A stretch of 64,000 bases of DNA from 34-65-8 sp963529855 (GTDB lineage: Bacteria > Pseudomonadota > Alphaproteobacteria > Sphingomonadales > Sphingomonadaceae). The notes beneath the pieces were generated by a model, which worked only from the letters and a program-made list of their open reading frames with translations, searched no databases and was not told where the DNA came from. Positions 45,572 to 55,500 of the stretch are shown piece after piece (the first letter of the stretch is position 1; the number at the start of each line of letters is the position of its first letter). Position numbers and translations under genes: made by a program. Location of the stretch: positions 62,001 to 126,000 of the forward strand of contig CAURZK010000004.1 in the NCBI GenBank assembly GCA_963529855.1, given 5' to 3'.

Positions 45572-45690
45572 GCGTCGCTTCCGGACCTTTGGCCGGGGGA
45601 TTCTTATGGTCGAGCGAGGCCCGCAACCGGCCCATCCACGTCTACTCAACCGGCGGCCCGCTGGCCCAATCTGATCTACGGCACAAACAA

Positions 45691-45714
45691 AAACGGGGCC
45701 CGAAGGCCCCGTTT
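45691..45714 (-). terminator. Hairpin terminator of the small secreted protein gene
   Basis: A 10-bp stem AAACGGGGCC/GGCCCCGTTT with a CGAA loop, 20 bases after the stop codon at 45735. On the minus strand it continues into TTTGTTTGTG. It may also stop tatABC transcripts. Confidence 0.85.
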
Positions 45715-45734
45715 CGTATTCGAGTTCGGATCGA

Positions 45735-45962
45735 TCAGGCGCTGATCGGATCGTCGTCGTTGCCACCGTCGGCGGCAATGATGATGCCGGCGATGATCGC
45801 GGCAGCGGCCAGAACGGCGAGGATCACCGAACCACCACCCATTTCGCTTTCACCAGCGACGGGGGCAGCAGCGCGCTCCGCGACCGGCGCCGCGCTGGCG
45901 ATGACCGGCGTGGCAGCCAGAGAAACAGCGGCCGTGGCGGCAAGCAGATTACGGAACTTCAT
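45735..45962 (-). CDS. Small exported Ala-rich membrane protein, function unknown
   Basis: A 75-residue protein with a signal peptide (MKFRNLLAATAAVSLAATPV, cut near ASAAP), a short Ala/Val linker, one hydrophobic helix (SVILAVLAAAAIIAGIIIAA) and an acidic tail GGNDDDPISA. A good ribosome site AAGGAG lies eight bases before the ATG at 45962. Similar tiny proteins occur in sphingomonads; I know no function. It has its own terminator, so it is likely a real single-gene unit. Confidence 0.8.
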   Translation of the reverse strand: MKFRNLLAATAAVSLAATPVIASAAPVAERAAAPVAGESEMGGGSVILAVLAAAAIIAGIIIAADGGNDDDPISA

Positions 45963-46341
45963 CGAATCGTCTCCTTGGAGCTCTATACTTGGTTGGAACT
46001 CGGGGCCCTCACTAGGGCCGATGCGGCGGGGTGACAACCCCATAATTGTTTCAAAAAGCGTCACTAGTTGCCGGAAAGTCACAATTTCATCCATACGAAG
46101 TCTGTCGCGGACCGCTCAGCCAACCCTCTGCCTTTAGGCGACAAAAAGTAGGCAAACACGGCTTGCAACACCAGTCTCCGTCAGATTGAGCTACGCAACT
46201 CCCTGTAAGTATCAACCCAATCGAAACCAAACCGCTTGGCTCCATCGGGGCCGTTGGCAGAGTTCCAGTTGCCAAACAGTTAATACTGGCAGGACTTTCA
46301 ACTACTATGCGACAGGATGTGTCCGGTGCGCGGGCTGACGG
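45963..46341. other. Gene-poor 379-bp gap with a low-GC tract
   Basis: The first ~130 bases are the leader of the small protein on the minus strand. From about 46095 to 46310 the base composition drops to near 50% GC, unlike the flanks. The minus strand here contains GGGTTGGCTGAGCGGTC (46133-46110 region), which resembles the 5' part of a tRNA-Ser, but no anticodon arm or T-loop follows. A 62-codon open frame (46275-46087, minus) has no support. I see no intact gene. Confidence 0.5.
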
Positions 46342-48021
46342 CTATCGTCCGGTCTGCCGTACCGGTTCGGACTGAAATACCATCTCGCCACCGATCCATG
46401 TCTGCAGCACGCGCGTCTGCCGCAGGTCGGCCGGGGTGGCCAGCAAAGGATCGCGGTCGACCAACACGAAATCGGCGCGCAATCCCGGCGCCAGCCGTCC
46501 GAACCGATCCTCGCCAAACCCGGCGAATGCCGCGTGGTGAGTGAAAGCCAGCAACGCCTGTTCGCGAGTAACCCGCTGTTCGGGTCGCCACCCGCCGAAC
46601 GGCTGGCCATCGGCATCCTGCCGCGTGAACGCTGCAGCAAGTCCAGCAAATGGATTGGGGGATTCAACCGGCGCATCGGATCCGAACGCCAGCCTGGCAC
46701 CGGTTGCCGCAATGGTGTTCCACGCATAGGCACCGTCCAGCCGTGGCGGGTCGAGCCGCGCTTCGGCCATCACCCGGTCCGAGGTTTGGTGGACCGGCTG
46801 CATCGAGGCGATGATCCCGTTGCGCCCGAACAGCGGCATGTCCGCTGGATCCACCACTTGCGCATGTTCGACCCGCCAGCGCCGATCGCCGGTATAGGTC
46901 GCAGACAGTTCGTCGATGGCGTGCAGCAGATCGGCATTGGCTGCGTCGCCAATAGCGTGAACCGCGATCTGGAACCGGTCGAGCGCAGCGCGGCTCATGG
47001 TGTTGCGAAGCTGCGTCGATGAAGTCAGTGGCAGCCCGGTGTTACCCGGCGCATCCGCGTACGGCTGCTTGAGCCATGCCCCGCGTGATCCGAGTGCGCC
47101 GTCAAGGTAGAGCTTGACCCCGTTGAGCCGCAGCCGGTCGTCATACAGCCATGGCGACGGGCCCGGCCCGGCGATCAGCTGCATGGCATCGGTTCCGGCC
47201 GCATAGCTCATGATCCGCAGCTTGAGCGCGCCGCTGTCGCCAGCGCGGCGGAAACTCTGCCAATCCTCGATCGTGGTGCCCATGTCGGCCACCGCGGTAA
47301 TTCCCTGCGACAGCAGCAGCTCCTGCGCCTTGACGAGGGCGAAGTCGCGATCGGAGGGGCGCAAAGCGGGCAGGGCCTTCGTCACCAGTTCGGTCGCAGC
47401 ATCCACGAAAACCCCGGCCGGCGCGCGTGATCCGGCCACCCGTTCGATCCGACCGCCTGCGGGATCTGCAGTCTGGGCAGTCACCCCGGCGCGCTGCAGC
47501 GCAGCGCTGTTCGCCCAACCCGCATGGCCATCGACCCGTTCGAGCCAGACCGGGCGATCCGCCACCACGGCGTCGAGTTCTGCGGCGGTAGGAAACCGGC
47601 CCAGCCCCCATTTTTCCTGGTTCCAGCCGCGCCCGATGATCCACGGCCGCCCCGGATTGGCTGCCGCGTATTCTGCGATCCGGGCCTGCGCTTCGGCCAG
47701 CGAGGTCGTGTCGGACAAGTCCAGCGTCATGGCCGTGAAGCCGAGCCCCATGACGTGCAGATGGGCGTCGACCAGCCCCGGGATCAGAAATGCGCCCTTG
47801 CCATCGGTGCGATAATCCACGTCGCTGGGCCGTTTGTCGCCGCGTTTGATGAGCTGCTTGATCCGCCCGTCGTCGTCGATCCACAAGGCAACGAAGCGTT
47901 CGACGTTTCCTTTTTCGTCGAGTGCGATGCCCTGAACGTTGTCGATCAGCGAGTCGGCGGCGGCAGGCGCTGCCAGCATCGCGGCAGCACTGCCCAGAAG
48001 TGCAAGAGCGATCGATTTCAT
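46342..48021 (-). CDS. Exported amidohydrolase family protein (YtcJ-like)
   Basis: A 559-residue metal-dependent hydrolase of the amidohydrolase_3 group. It has a Sec signal ending APAAADS, which places it in the periplasm. Metal-binding HxH is in PGLVDAHLHVMGLG; further ligand candidates are in AVHAIGDAAN, WRVEHAQVV and the Asp of FGSDAPVESPNPF. The composite beta-sandwich domain is formed by both ends. The substrate is unknown; related proteins hydrolyse cyclic amides or formamides. No neighbouring gene points to a pathway. Transcription is divergent from ilvA. Confidence 0.92.
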   Translation of the reverse strand: MKSIALALLGSAAAMLAAPAAADSLIDNVQGIALDEKGNVERFVALWIDDDGRIKQLIKRGDKRPSDVDYRTDGKGAFLIPGLVDAHLHVMGLGFTAMTLDLSDTTSLAEAQARIAEYAAANPGRPWIIGRGWNQEKWGLGRFPTAAELDAVVADRPVWLERVDGHAGWANSAALQRAGVTAQTADPAGGRIERVAGSRAPAGVFVDAATELVTKALPALRPSDRDFALVKAQELLLSQGITAVADMGTTIEDWQSFRRAGDSGALKLRIMSYAAGTDAMQLIAGPGPSPWLYDDRLRLNGVKLYLDGALGSRGAWLKQPYADAPGNTGLPLTSSTQLRNTMSRAALDRFQIAVHAIGDAANADLLHAIDELSATYTGDRRWRVEHAQVVDPADMPLFGRNGIIASMQPVHQTSDRVMAEARLDPPRLDGAYAWNTIAATGARLAFGSDAPVESPNPFAGLAAAFTRQDADGQPFGGWRPEQRVTREQALLAFTHHAAFAGFGEDRFGRLAPGLRADFVLVDRDPLLATPADLRQTRVLQTWIGGEMVFQSEPVRQTGR

Positions 48022-48174
48022 GTGCGTTCCCTATTCCCGATGGCGCAAGCGGCCGCGCGCTGCAGCCTTGGTGCGCACGACTTGCGCAGTTTCACCGTCA
48101 AAGCAAATCTTTGTCGGCCGTTCGCCGATGGCAGGTTTCAACGCGGCAGCTTTTCCCCTACGGCGCTCGGCGCA

Positions 48175-49428
48175 ATGAGCCAATCGACCGCACCCGTTTC
48201 GAACGCCGGCACAGCGCCGACACTGACCATCGACGATATCCGCGCGGCTGCGGACAGGATTGGTGACGCGGTGGTCCGTACGCCCACGCTGCATAGCCGC
48301 ACATTGTCGAAGATTACGGGCGCCGAAATCTGGCTCAAGTTCGAAAACCTGCAGTTCACCGCCGCTTATAAGGAACGCGGGGCGCTCAATGCCTTGCTGA
48401 TGATGGACCCGGCCACGCGCTCGCGCGGGGTGATCGCGGCATCGGCGGGCAATCATTCGCAGGGGCTCAGTTACCACGGGACCCGGCTGGGCGTGCCGGT
48501 GACGATCGTCATGCCGCGCACCACCCCCGCAGTGAAAATCATGCAGACGGAAAGCGTGGGCGGGAATGTCGTCCTGGAAGGCGAAACCTTCGACGAAGCC
48601 TATGCCCACGCCCGCAAGCTGGAGCAGGAGCTGGGGCTTACCTTCGTCCACCCGTTCGACGACCCGCGCGTTGCTGCAGGGGCTGGAACGGTGGCGCTGG
48701 AAATGCTTGCGGACGCGCCCGAAATCGACTGCATGGTCGTGCCGATCGGCGGGGGCGGGCTGATGTCGGGGATGTCGACAGTGGCCCGCGCACTCAAGCC
48801 CGAAATGGACGTAGTCGGGGTGCAGGCAGCGCTGTTCCCGTCAATGTTTGCCCGGATCAAGCAGCTCGACATGGCGTGCGGCGGCGATACCCTGGCTGAA
48901 GGGATCGCGGTCAAAGCACCCGGCACATTCACGTCCGAGGTTATCCGCGAACTGGTCGACGAGATACTGCTCGTCGAGGAGGACAAGCTGGAAAAGGCGG
49001 TGTCGCTGCTGCTCCAGATCGAGAAGACCGTGGTCGAAGGCGCTGGCGCGGCTGGCCTTGCCGCAGTCCTGGCTCATCCGGAACGCTTCGCCGGCCGCCG
49101 CATCGGATTGACGCTGTGCGGCGGAAACATCGACACCCGCCTGCTCGCGAACGTCCTGCTGCGCGATCTCGCTCGTTCGGGTCGGCTGGCGCGGCTGCGG
49201 ATCACATTGCAGGATCGGCCCGGCGCGCTGTTCAAGGTGATGCGCGAGTTCAACGAACATCAGGTCAATATCATTGAAATCTATCACCAGCGCATCTTCA
49301 CCACTTTGCCGGCGAAAGGCCTGATCACCGACATCGAGTGCGAGGCACGCGATGCCGATCAGTTGGCCGCTTTGGTTTCGGCTCTGCGCCGGGAGGGTTA
49401 TGCGGTCAGCCAGGTCGAACTGGATTGA
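48175..49428 (+). CDS. ilvA: Threonine ammonia-lyase (threonine dehydratase)
   Basis: A 417-residue PLP enzyme that deaminates threonine to 2-oxobutanoate for isoleucine synthesis. The PLP lysine is Lys66 in FTAAYKERGALN; SAGNHSQG and the phosphate-binding GGGGLMSG are present. A single C-terminal ACT-type domain (about residues 335-417, starting ITLQDRPGALFKVM) suggests amino-acid feedback regulation; the short form with one ACT resembles TdcB-like/IlvA hybrids common in alphaproteobacteria. The start at 48175 gives the normal N-terminus although the frame is open much further upstream. Confidence 0.93.
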   Translation: MSQSTAPVSNAGTAPTLTIDDIRAAADRIGDAVVRTPTLHSRTLSKITGAEIWLKFENLQFTAAYKERGALNALLMMDPATRSRGVIAASAGNHSQGLSYHGTRLGVPVTIVMPRTTPAVKIMQTESVGGNVVLEGETFDEAYAHARKLEQELGLTFVHPFDDPRVAAGAGTVALEMLADAPEIDCMVVPIGGGGLMSGMSTVARALKPEMDVVGVQAALFPSMFARIKQLDMACGGDTLAEGIAVKAPGTFTSEVIRELVDEILLVEEDKLEKAVSLLLQIEKTVVEGAGAAGLAAVLAHPERFAGRRIGLTLCGGNIDTRLLANVLLRDLARSGRLARLRITLQDRPGALFKVMREFNEHQVNIIEIYHQRIFTTLPAKGLITDIECEARDADQLAALVSALRREGYAVSQVELD

Positions 49429-49597
49429 TCCGGCGGCGTTAACGGATCGGCCGCGCAGTGTCCCATCTGTGCAAAGTAACTAATCGATAACCGTGCAATA
49501 TGGTTAAAACCCTTTTACCGGGGCGCCGGTGCGGGCATAGTCGGCGTTCGACACCAACAAACCCGACTCCAGCCGGGCGAGAGGATCAGTCATCACC

Positions 49598-50443
49598 GTG
49601 ACGGCCCCCGTACGCTTTCCCAGGTTTTTCGTAACGACCCCGTCGCCGTGCCCTTATCTGCCCGGCCGGACGGAGCGGAAGGTGTTCACCGAACTCAAGG
49701 GCCCGAACGCCGAACAGCTTAACGAGGCTTTGGGGCGGATCGGTTTCCGGCGCAGCCAGACGGTGGCCTATCGCCCGTCCTGCCTCGATTGCCAGGCCTG
49801 CGTATCGGTGCGCGTGGTTGCTGGCGAATTCGAACCGTCGAAGACCCAGGCTCGCAATCTGCGCCGCAATTCTGATCTTGTAACGACGGAATGCCGCCCC
49901 TGGGCGACTGGCGAGCAATTCGACCTGTTGCAGCGCTATCTCGGCTCCCGGCACCCCGGCGGGGGCATGGCGTCGATGGACGACATGGACTTTGCAGATA
50001 TGGTGGAACATTCCCCCGTATCGAGTTATGTCGTTGAATATCGGGAACCCGCCCAAGGGTCGCGGCCGGGTCGCCTGGTAGGTGCTTGCCTGACCGATCG
50101 CCAAGGCGACGGGTTGTCGATGATCTACAGTTTCTACGACCCGGAACACGAGGCAAGGTCAGGTCTTGGCAATTACATCATCCTCGACCACATTCGCCGC
50201 GCCGCAGCCGAAGGGCTGCCCTATATCTATCTCGGTTACTGGGTCGATGGTTCCGAACGGATGCAATACAAAATCCGCTATCGGCCCATGGAACGGCTCG
50301 AGCGGGATGGCTGGCATCGGGTCTCGCGTGACGAGCAGAACGCGCTTATCGCCAATGCCGTCGCTCGCCCCCGCACTCCGCTGCGCGGCCCTGCCGAGCT
50401 GGGCAAGGACGGGTCGCAGCAACAGTATCGCCTCGCCGATTAG
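49598..50443 (+). CDS. bpt: Aspartate/glutamate leucyltransferase (N-degron tagging)
   Basis: A 281-residue Bpt-type aminoacyl-tRNA-protein transferase that adds leucine to N-terminal Asp/Glu and sends proteins to ClpAPS. The N-terminal cysteines are in PSPCPYLPGRTERKVFT and SCLDCQACVSVRV; YWVDGSERMQYK and RYRPME are family signatures. The start is GTG at 49598 with GAGAGGA upstream. A CtrA-like half-site ATGGTTAA lies at 49500-49507. The frame of the next gene, tamA, overlaps its 3' end. Confidence 0.94.
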   Translation: MTAPVRFPRFFVTTPSPCPYLPGRTERKVFTELKGPNAEQLNEALGRIGFRRSQTVAYRPSCLDCQACVSVRVVAGEFEPSKTQARNLRRNSDLVTTECRPWATGEQFDLLQRYLGSRHPGGGMASMDDMDFADMVEHSPVSSYVVEYREPAQGSRPGRLVGACLTDRQGDGLSMIYSFYDPEHEARSGLGNYIILDHIRRAAAEGLPYIYLGYWVDGSERMQYKIRYRPMERLERDGWHRVSRDEQNALIANAVARPRTPLRGPAELGKDGSQQQYRLAD

Positions 50444-52565
50444 CCTGCGGGCCGCAGGCCTCGCGTTTGTCAGCATACTGGCCTTTGCAGCCACGGGGGT
50501 CATGGCGCAGGACCGCACTTCGAGCCCCGAGCTCGAAGAACTGATCCCCGACGCCGCAGTCGACAACCTCGATGCCTGGGCCGAAACGCAGGACACACCC
50601 GATCCCGTGGCCGAGGAAGTGCTGGAGCTCGATCCCGATTCGCCGCTCGACGAATTGCCCGACATGGCGATCGAATGGCCGGATGACATCGAGCTGCCAC
50701 CGATCGAGCAGCTCACACCCGAAGCCGATGTGGAATTTGCCGAGCTGGAAACCGATGCCGAATTGGCATTGGAAGATGCCGTGCTCGAACAGGTCGATGA
50801 TCAGATCACGATCGCCTTCCCGTCGGACATCAATCGCTTCCCGCTGCGCACGGAGTTCCTCGACCGCTTCGAAAGCCTCTCCGCGATCGAGGAACTGGGT
50901 GACGAGGACAATATCGCGCAGCTGGCTGCCCGGGCGCGATCCGATGAGGAGTTGCTGGGCGAACTGCTGCGCGCTTACGGCTATTACGATGGCCAGGTCA
51001 TCCGTTCGATCGGCGGGATCCAGCCGGGCGAGGATAGCGCCAGCGCGCTGCCCAAGGTCCGTTTCGACATCATCCCGGGCGCGCGCTATCGATTTGGCGC
51101 GATTGCCCTGGGCGACCTCGCCAATGCACCCGACGCGGTGGCACTGCGCGATGCGTTCGAAATCCGCACCGGCGATCCGCTCGACAACTTCAAGATCGTG
51201 GCGGAACAATTCGACCTCGATCGTGCGCTGGGCGAAAGCGGGTACCCCTTCGCTGCGATCGATGCGCCCGAACTGCTGATCGATCACGCCCGCAGTGAAG
51301 GCGACCTGACGATGGCGGTGCGCCCGGGCGGGAAATACGCCTTCGGTGAAGTGACCAGCAATATGCCGGACTTCCTGTCCGCGCGGCACCTGTCGCGTAT
51401 CGCCCGTTTCGATCCGGGCGATACGTACAAGCGCAGCCTGGAGGATGACCTTCGGCGGGCTGTCGTCGCCACGGGGCTGGTATCCACCGTCACGGTCAAG
51501 CCGCGCGAAGTTACGCCGCCCAGTGGCGACCAGCCGGGCACCGTTGCGATGGATGTCCAGATGACCCCCGCCCGCCTGCGCACGATTGCAGGGGCGATCG
51601 GTTATGGATCAGGCGAAGGCTTCCGGATCGAGGCGAGCTGGGAACATCGCAACCTGTTCCCACCCGAAGGGATGCTGCGCCTGCGCGGCATCGCTGGTAC
51701 GCGCGAGCAGCTGGTCGGCGTTACTTTCCGCAAGAACAATTTCACTGGCCGCGACAAGGTGCTGACGCTCGACGCCTTCGGGTCGACCATCGACACCGAC
51801 GCAGTCGACGCGCGCACTGTATCGGTTATCGGCACGTTCGAACGGCTTTCGACTCTCCTGTTCCAGAAACCGTTCAGCTGGAGCTTCGGCCTGGAAGCGG
51901 TCGCCACGGATGAACGGCCCGCAATGGCCCGGGACCTGGCCGTGCCGCGCCAGCGCTATTTCGTCGGGGCGATCCCGCTGTTCGCGCAGATAGACACGTC
52001 CGACGACCTGCTCGATCCGACCAAGGGGTTCCGCCTGGGCGGGCGCCTGTCGCCGGAAGTGTCGCGTACCTTGGGAACGGAAAGCTTCTATCTGCGCAGC
52101 CAGGTCGATGCGACGTATTACCAGCAGATCGGTGGGAACGTGATCATGGCCGGGCGTGGGCGGTTCGGCAGCATCCCGGGTACCGACCTTGCCAATATCG
52201 CGCCCTCGCGCCGCTATTACGCGGGCGGCGGCGGCTCGGTCCGGGGGTATGGCTTCCAGGCGATCGGCCCACGCGATGCGCTCGGTCTGCCGACCGGCGG
52301 TCGCTCTCTGGTCGAACTGGCGCTCGAGGCGCGGATCAAGACCGGCTTTCTCGACGGCGCGGTTTCGGTGGTGCCGTTCGTCGATGCAGGTTCCGTGGGG
52401 ACAAGCGCCACGCCCGATTTCGATAGTATCAAGATCGGCGCGGGCGTTGGCGTGCGCTATGCCACCGGCTTCGGCCCGCTGCGGCTGGATGTCGCGACGC
52501 CGATCAATCCGGGCCCGAACGACAGCCGGATCGCGGTTTACGTATCCCTGGGGCAAGCTTTCTGA
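50355..52565 (+). CDS. tamA: Outer-membrane translocation and assembly factor TamA (BamA/Omp85 family)
   Basis: An Omp85-family protein with periplasmic POTRA domains and a C-terminal 16-stranded barrel. The signal peptide is LRAAGLAFVSILAFAATGVMAQ. An acidic linker (about 80 residues rich in Asp/Glu) precedes the POTRAs (LLRAYGYYDGQVIR, ALGESGYPFAAIDAP); the barrel carries the VRGYGF lid motif in GGGGSVRGYGFQAIGP and ends VYVSLGQAF with the terminal Phe. The start is unresolved. ATG 50355 overlaps bpt by 89 bases and gives an over-long signal; no ATG, GTG or TTG lies closer. ATT 50439, overlapping the bpt stop as ATTAG, would give an ideal signal peptide. tamB overlaps the stop by one base. 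Confidence 0.9.
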   Translation: MPSLAPALRCAALPSWARTGRSNSIASPISLRAAGLAFVSILAFAATGVMAQDRTSSPELEELIPDAAVDNLDAWAETQDTPDPVAEEVLELDPDSPLDELPDMAIEWPDDIELPPIEQLTPEADVEFAELETDAELALEDAVLEQVDDQITIAFPSDINRFPLRTEFLDRFESLSAIEELGDEDNIAQLAARARSDEELLGELLRAYGYYDGQVIRSIGGIQPGEDSASALPKVRFDIIPGARYRFGAIALGDLANAPDAVALRDAFEIRTGDPLDNFKIVAEQFDLDRALGESGYPFAAIDAPELLIDHARSEGDLTMAVRPGGKYAFGEVTSNMPDFLSARHLSRIARFDPGDTYKRSLEDDLRRAVVATGLVSTVTVKPREVTPPSGDQPGTVAMDVQMTPARLRTIAGAIGYGSGEGFRIEASWEHRNLFPPEGMLRLRGIAGTREQLVGVTFRKNNFTGRDKVLTLDAFGSTIDTDAVDARTVSVIGTFERLSTLLFQKPFSWSFGLEAVATDERPAMARDLAVPRQRYFVGAIPLFAQIDTSDDLLDPTKGFRLGGRLSPEVSRTLGTESFYLRSQVDATYYQQIGGNVIMAGRGRFGSIPGTDLANIAPSRRYYAGGGGSVRGYGFQAIGPRDALGLPTGGRSLVELALEARIKTGFLDGAVSVVPFVDAGSVGTSATPDFDSIKIGAGVGVRYATGFGPLRLDVATPINPGPNDSRIAVYVSLGQAF

Positions 52566-55500
52566 TGGTCGACGCCGCAGTGGACCAGCCCGTGGCGGAA
52601 GAACGGCGTTCGCCCATGATGCGCGCGGGCAAGTGGCTGGGCGTCACGATCGCGGCGCTGGTCGGCGCGATCGTATTGGCGCTGGTGGTGCTGAACAGCC
52701 CGATCGGACAGCGCTGGATCACAGACCAGATCGCCAAGGTCGCGCCAGCTTCTGGCCTGCGAATTGAAATCGGGCGGATCGAGGGGAATATTTACGGCCG
52801 CGCGCGCCTGCACGACGTCGTGTTGTCCGATCCCAAGGGGCCGTTCCTGACCATCCCGGATGCGGAAATAGACTGGCGTCCGCTCAGCTGGCTGACCAGC
52901 GGGCTCGACGTGCGCCAGTTTACTGCGCGGCGCGGCACCCTGTTGCGCATGCCCGAATTGCTGCCGGGCGACCCAGACGCCCCGATCCTGCCCAATTTCG
53001 ACATTCGCATCGACGAATTCGTGATCGACAACCTGATGGTGGCGCCTGGCGTCGCGGGCGAGCGGGCGCAGCGGATCGATCTCACGGCAAAGGCCGACAT
53101 TCGTGCAGGCCGGGTGCTGCTCGATGCCGAGGGCAGGCTGGGCAGCCGCGACCGGATCGACCTGCTGCTGGATGCCGAGCCTGACGGCAATCGGTTCGAT
53201 GTCGAATTCGATTATCTAGCGCCGCAAGGCGGTGTGCTGGCGGAAATGATCGGGGCCGACGCCGGGTATTCCGCGCGCATCGTGGGCGATGGAACATGGC
53301 GCGCCTGGCGCGGAGCGCTGGTCGTACGCCGCGATGGCGAGGTGTTCTCTGCCTTCAGGCTCGGCAACCGGGCCGGGCAATATCGAATTGTCGGGCAGGC
53401 TTACCCCGCTGGCGCCGTCGATGGGCTGCTTGCCCGAACGCTCGGTCCCACCGTCTCGCTCGCAGCGACAGGGACCCTGCAGGACAGTGTGCTGGACGGC
53501 GAATTCGCATTGCGCACACGTGGGGTGAACGGGGCCGGTTCGGGTACGATCGACCTGGCAAACAACGCCTTTGACGAGCTTGAGTTGGCGGCGCGGCTGA
53601 ATGATCCGGCGCTGTTCGGGCCAAACTTGCGGCTGGAAGGCGCGGTAGCTGCAGTCACGTTGAATGGCGCATTCCGCGATCTGACCGTGGAACATCGCCT
53701 GGGCATCGAACGGCTGGTCAGCGGCGAAACCCGCATCGCCGGGATAGAGCAGGCTGGCGAGGCGACATTCGACGGCACCCGCTGGATGCTGCCGCTCGAT
53801 GCGCGTGTCGCGCGGGTGGAGACGGGCAATACGCTGCTTGACCCCCGCCTGGTCGATGGCCGGGTGACAGCGACTGTGACCTATGCAGGTACCCGCCTTC
53901 AATCGAACGATCTCGCGGTCAATTTTCCCGGTGCAAATGCCAGATTGGCCCTGAGGGGCGAAACCGCGACCGGGGCCTATGCCCTGGCCGGCCCGGTTAC
54001 TCTCAACGGCCTGCCGCTCGAAAACGTAGGCACGGTGAACGCGGGCGCGAATATCCGTTTTCGGGTGGGCAACAATGTGCCGTGGTCGCTCGATGCGGAG
54101 ATCATTGGACGTATCCCGCGCGTAACGAATGCAACGCTCGCCAATCTCGCCGGTCCGGCGATCGCATTTCGCGGCGGGGTCGGGATGGGCGGCGCGCGTC
54201 CGCTCACCTTCCGCAACCTGAGTGTCGACGCGGCCAAGCTCGACCTGTTTCTCGACGGCAGCATTGACCAGGGGCGCACCAGCCTGGCGGGACGGGGCAG
54301 GCATGTCGATTACGGTCCTTTTACCGTCAGCGCGACGCTGGACGATGCAGGACCCAGCGCAGTGCTGGTGTTTGCCGATCCGCTTCCTGCTGCCGGGCTC
54401 AAGGACGTGCGCGTTGCGATTGCTCCGACTCGGGATGGCTTCAGCATCGAAACCGAAGGACAATCCCTGCTGGGCCCGTTCGATGGAACGCTGGGCCTGT
54501 TTGCCCCGGCAGGCGGGCCAACGCGGATCGCGGTCCAGCGGCTCGATGTGTGGAAGACCACCGTCACGGGCGATGTCCTGCTTACCGACGCAGGCCCCAG
54601 CGGCACGCTCGCGCTGACGGGCGGCGGCCTCGACGGGACGATCGCGCTCAGCCAGCGCGGCGGAGGGCAAGCCTTTGATGTCGACCTGACAGCCAACAAC
54701 GCCAGCTTCGGCGGTGAAACGCCGATCGCGCTCAACAGGGCGACGATCCGCGGCAGCGGGCTGCTGGTCGAGGGGCGCAGCACGGTCGAGGGCAGCATCT
54801 TTGCCCAGGGAGTCAGCTACGGGAACCTGTTCCTGGGTCGCGTGGCCGCGGTTGCCAAGCTGGTGAACGGCAGCGGCGAGGTTACGGCATCGGTCGCGGG
54901 GCGGCGGGGCAGCCAGTTCGCCATGCAACTCAACGCCAATGTCGCGCCTAGCCGCGTGGCGGTGGCGGCACGGGGTGAATTCGCCGGGCGCCGGATCACC
55001 ATGCCGCGCCGGGCCGTGCTGCTGCGCCAGAACGATGGCGGCTGGACGCTCCAACGCAGCCAGATCAACTACGGCGACGGGGTAACGCTGGTCGAAGGGC
55101 AGTTCGGCGGCGGCGAGACGGCGTTGCAGATGCAGCTGGCCGGAATGCCGCTGTCCTTGCTCGACCTGGCGGTCGCGGATCTGGGTGTCGGCGGCAGGAT
55201 TTCCGGACTGGTGGACTATCGCACCACGGCGGGCGGGGTCCCGGTCGGTTCGGCCCGGGTCAAGGTCGAAAACCTGACCCGTTCGGGCCTGGTCCTGTCA
55301 TCGCGCCCGGTCGACCTGGCACTGGTCGCACAGCTCACCGCCAGCCGGCTGGAAGCGCGTGCAGCGATCGATGAAGGCGGCACGCGCCGCGGGCGCCTGC
55401 AAGGGCGCATCACCAACCTGCCGGCATCGGGCGCGCTTGCCGACCGGTTGCGGCGCGGCAATCTGTTTGCGCAGCTTCGTTACGGCGGTCCGGCGGATGC

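Noticed and set aside
45606..45674. A 22-codon frame after tatC with GGGGGA before its ATG
   Set aside because: Too short and no conservation can be judged; a good ribosome site alone is not enough.
46087..46275. A 62-codon minus-strand frame with a Cys-rich end (CCKPCLPTFC)
   Set aside because: It lies in a low-GC tract that also looks tRNA-like, has no ribosome site and no supporting context.
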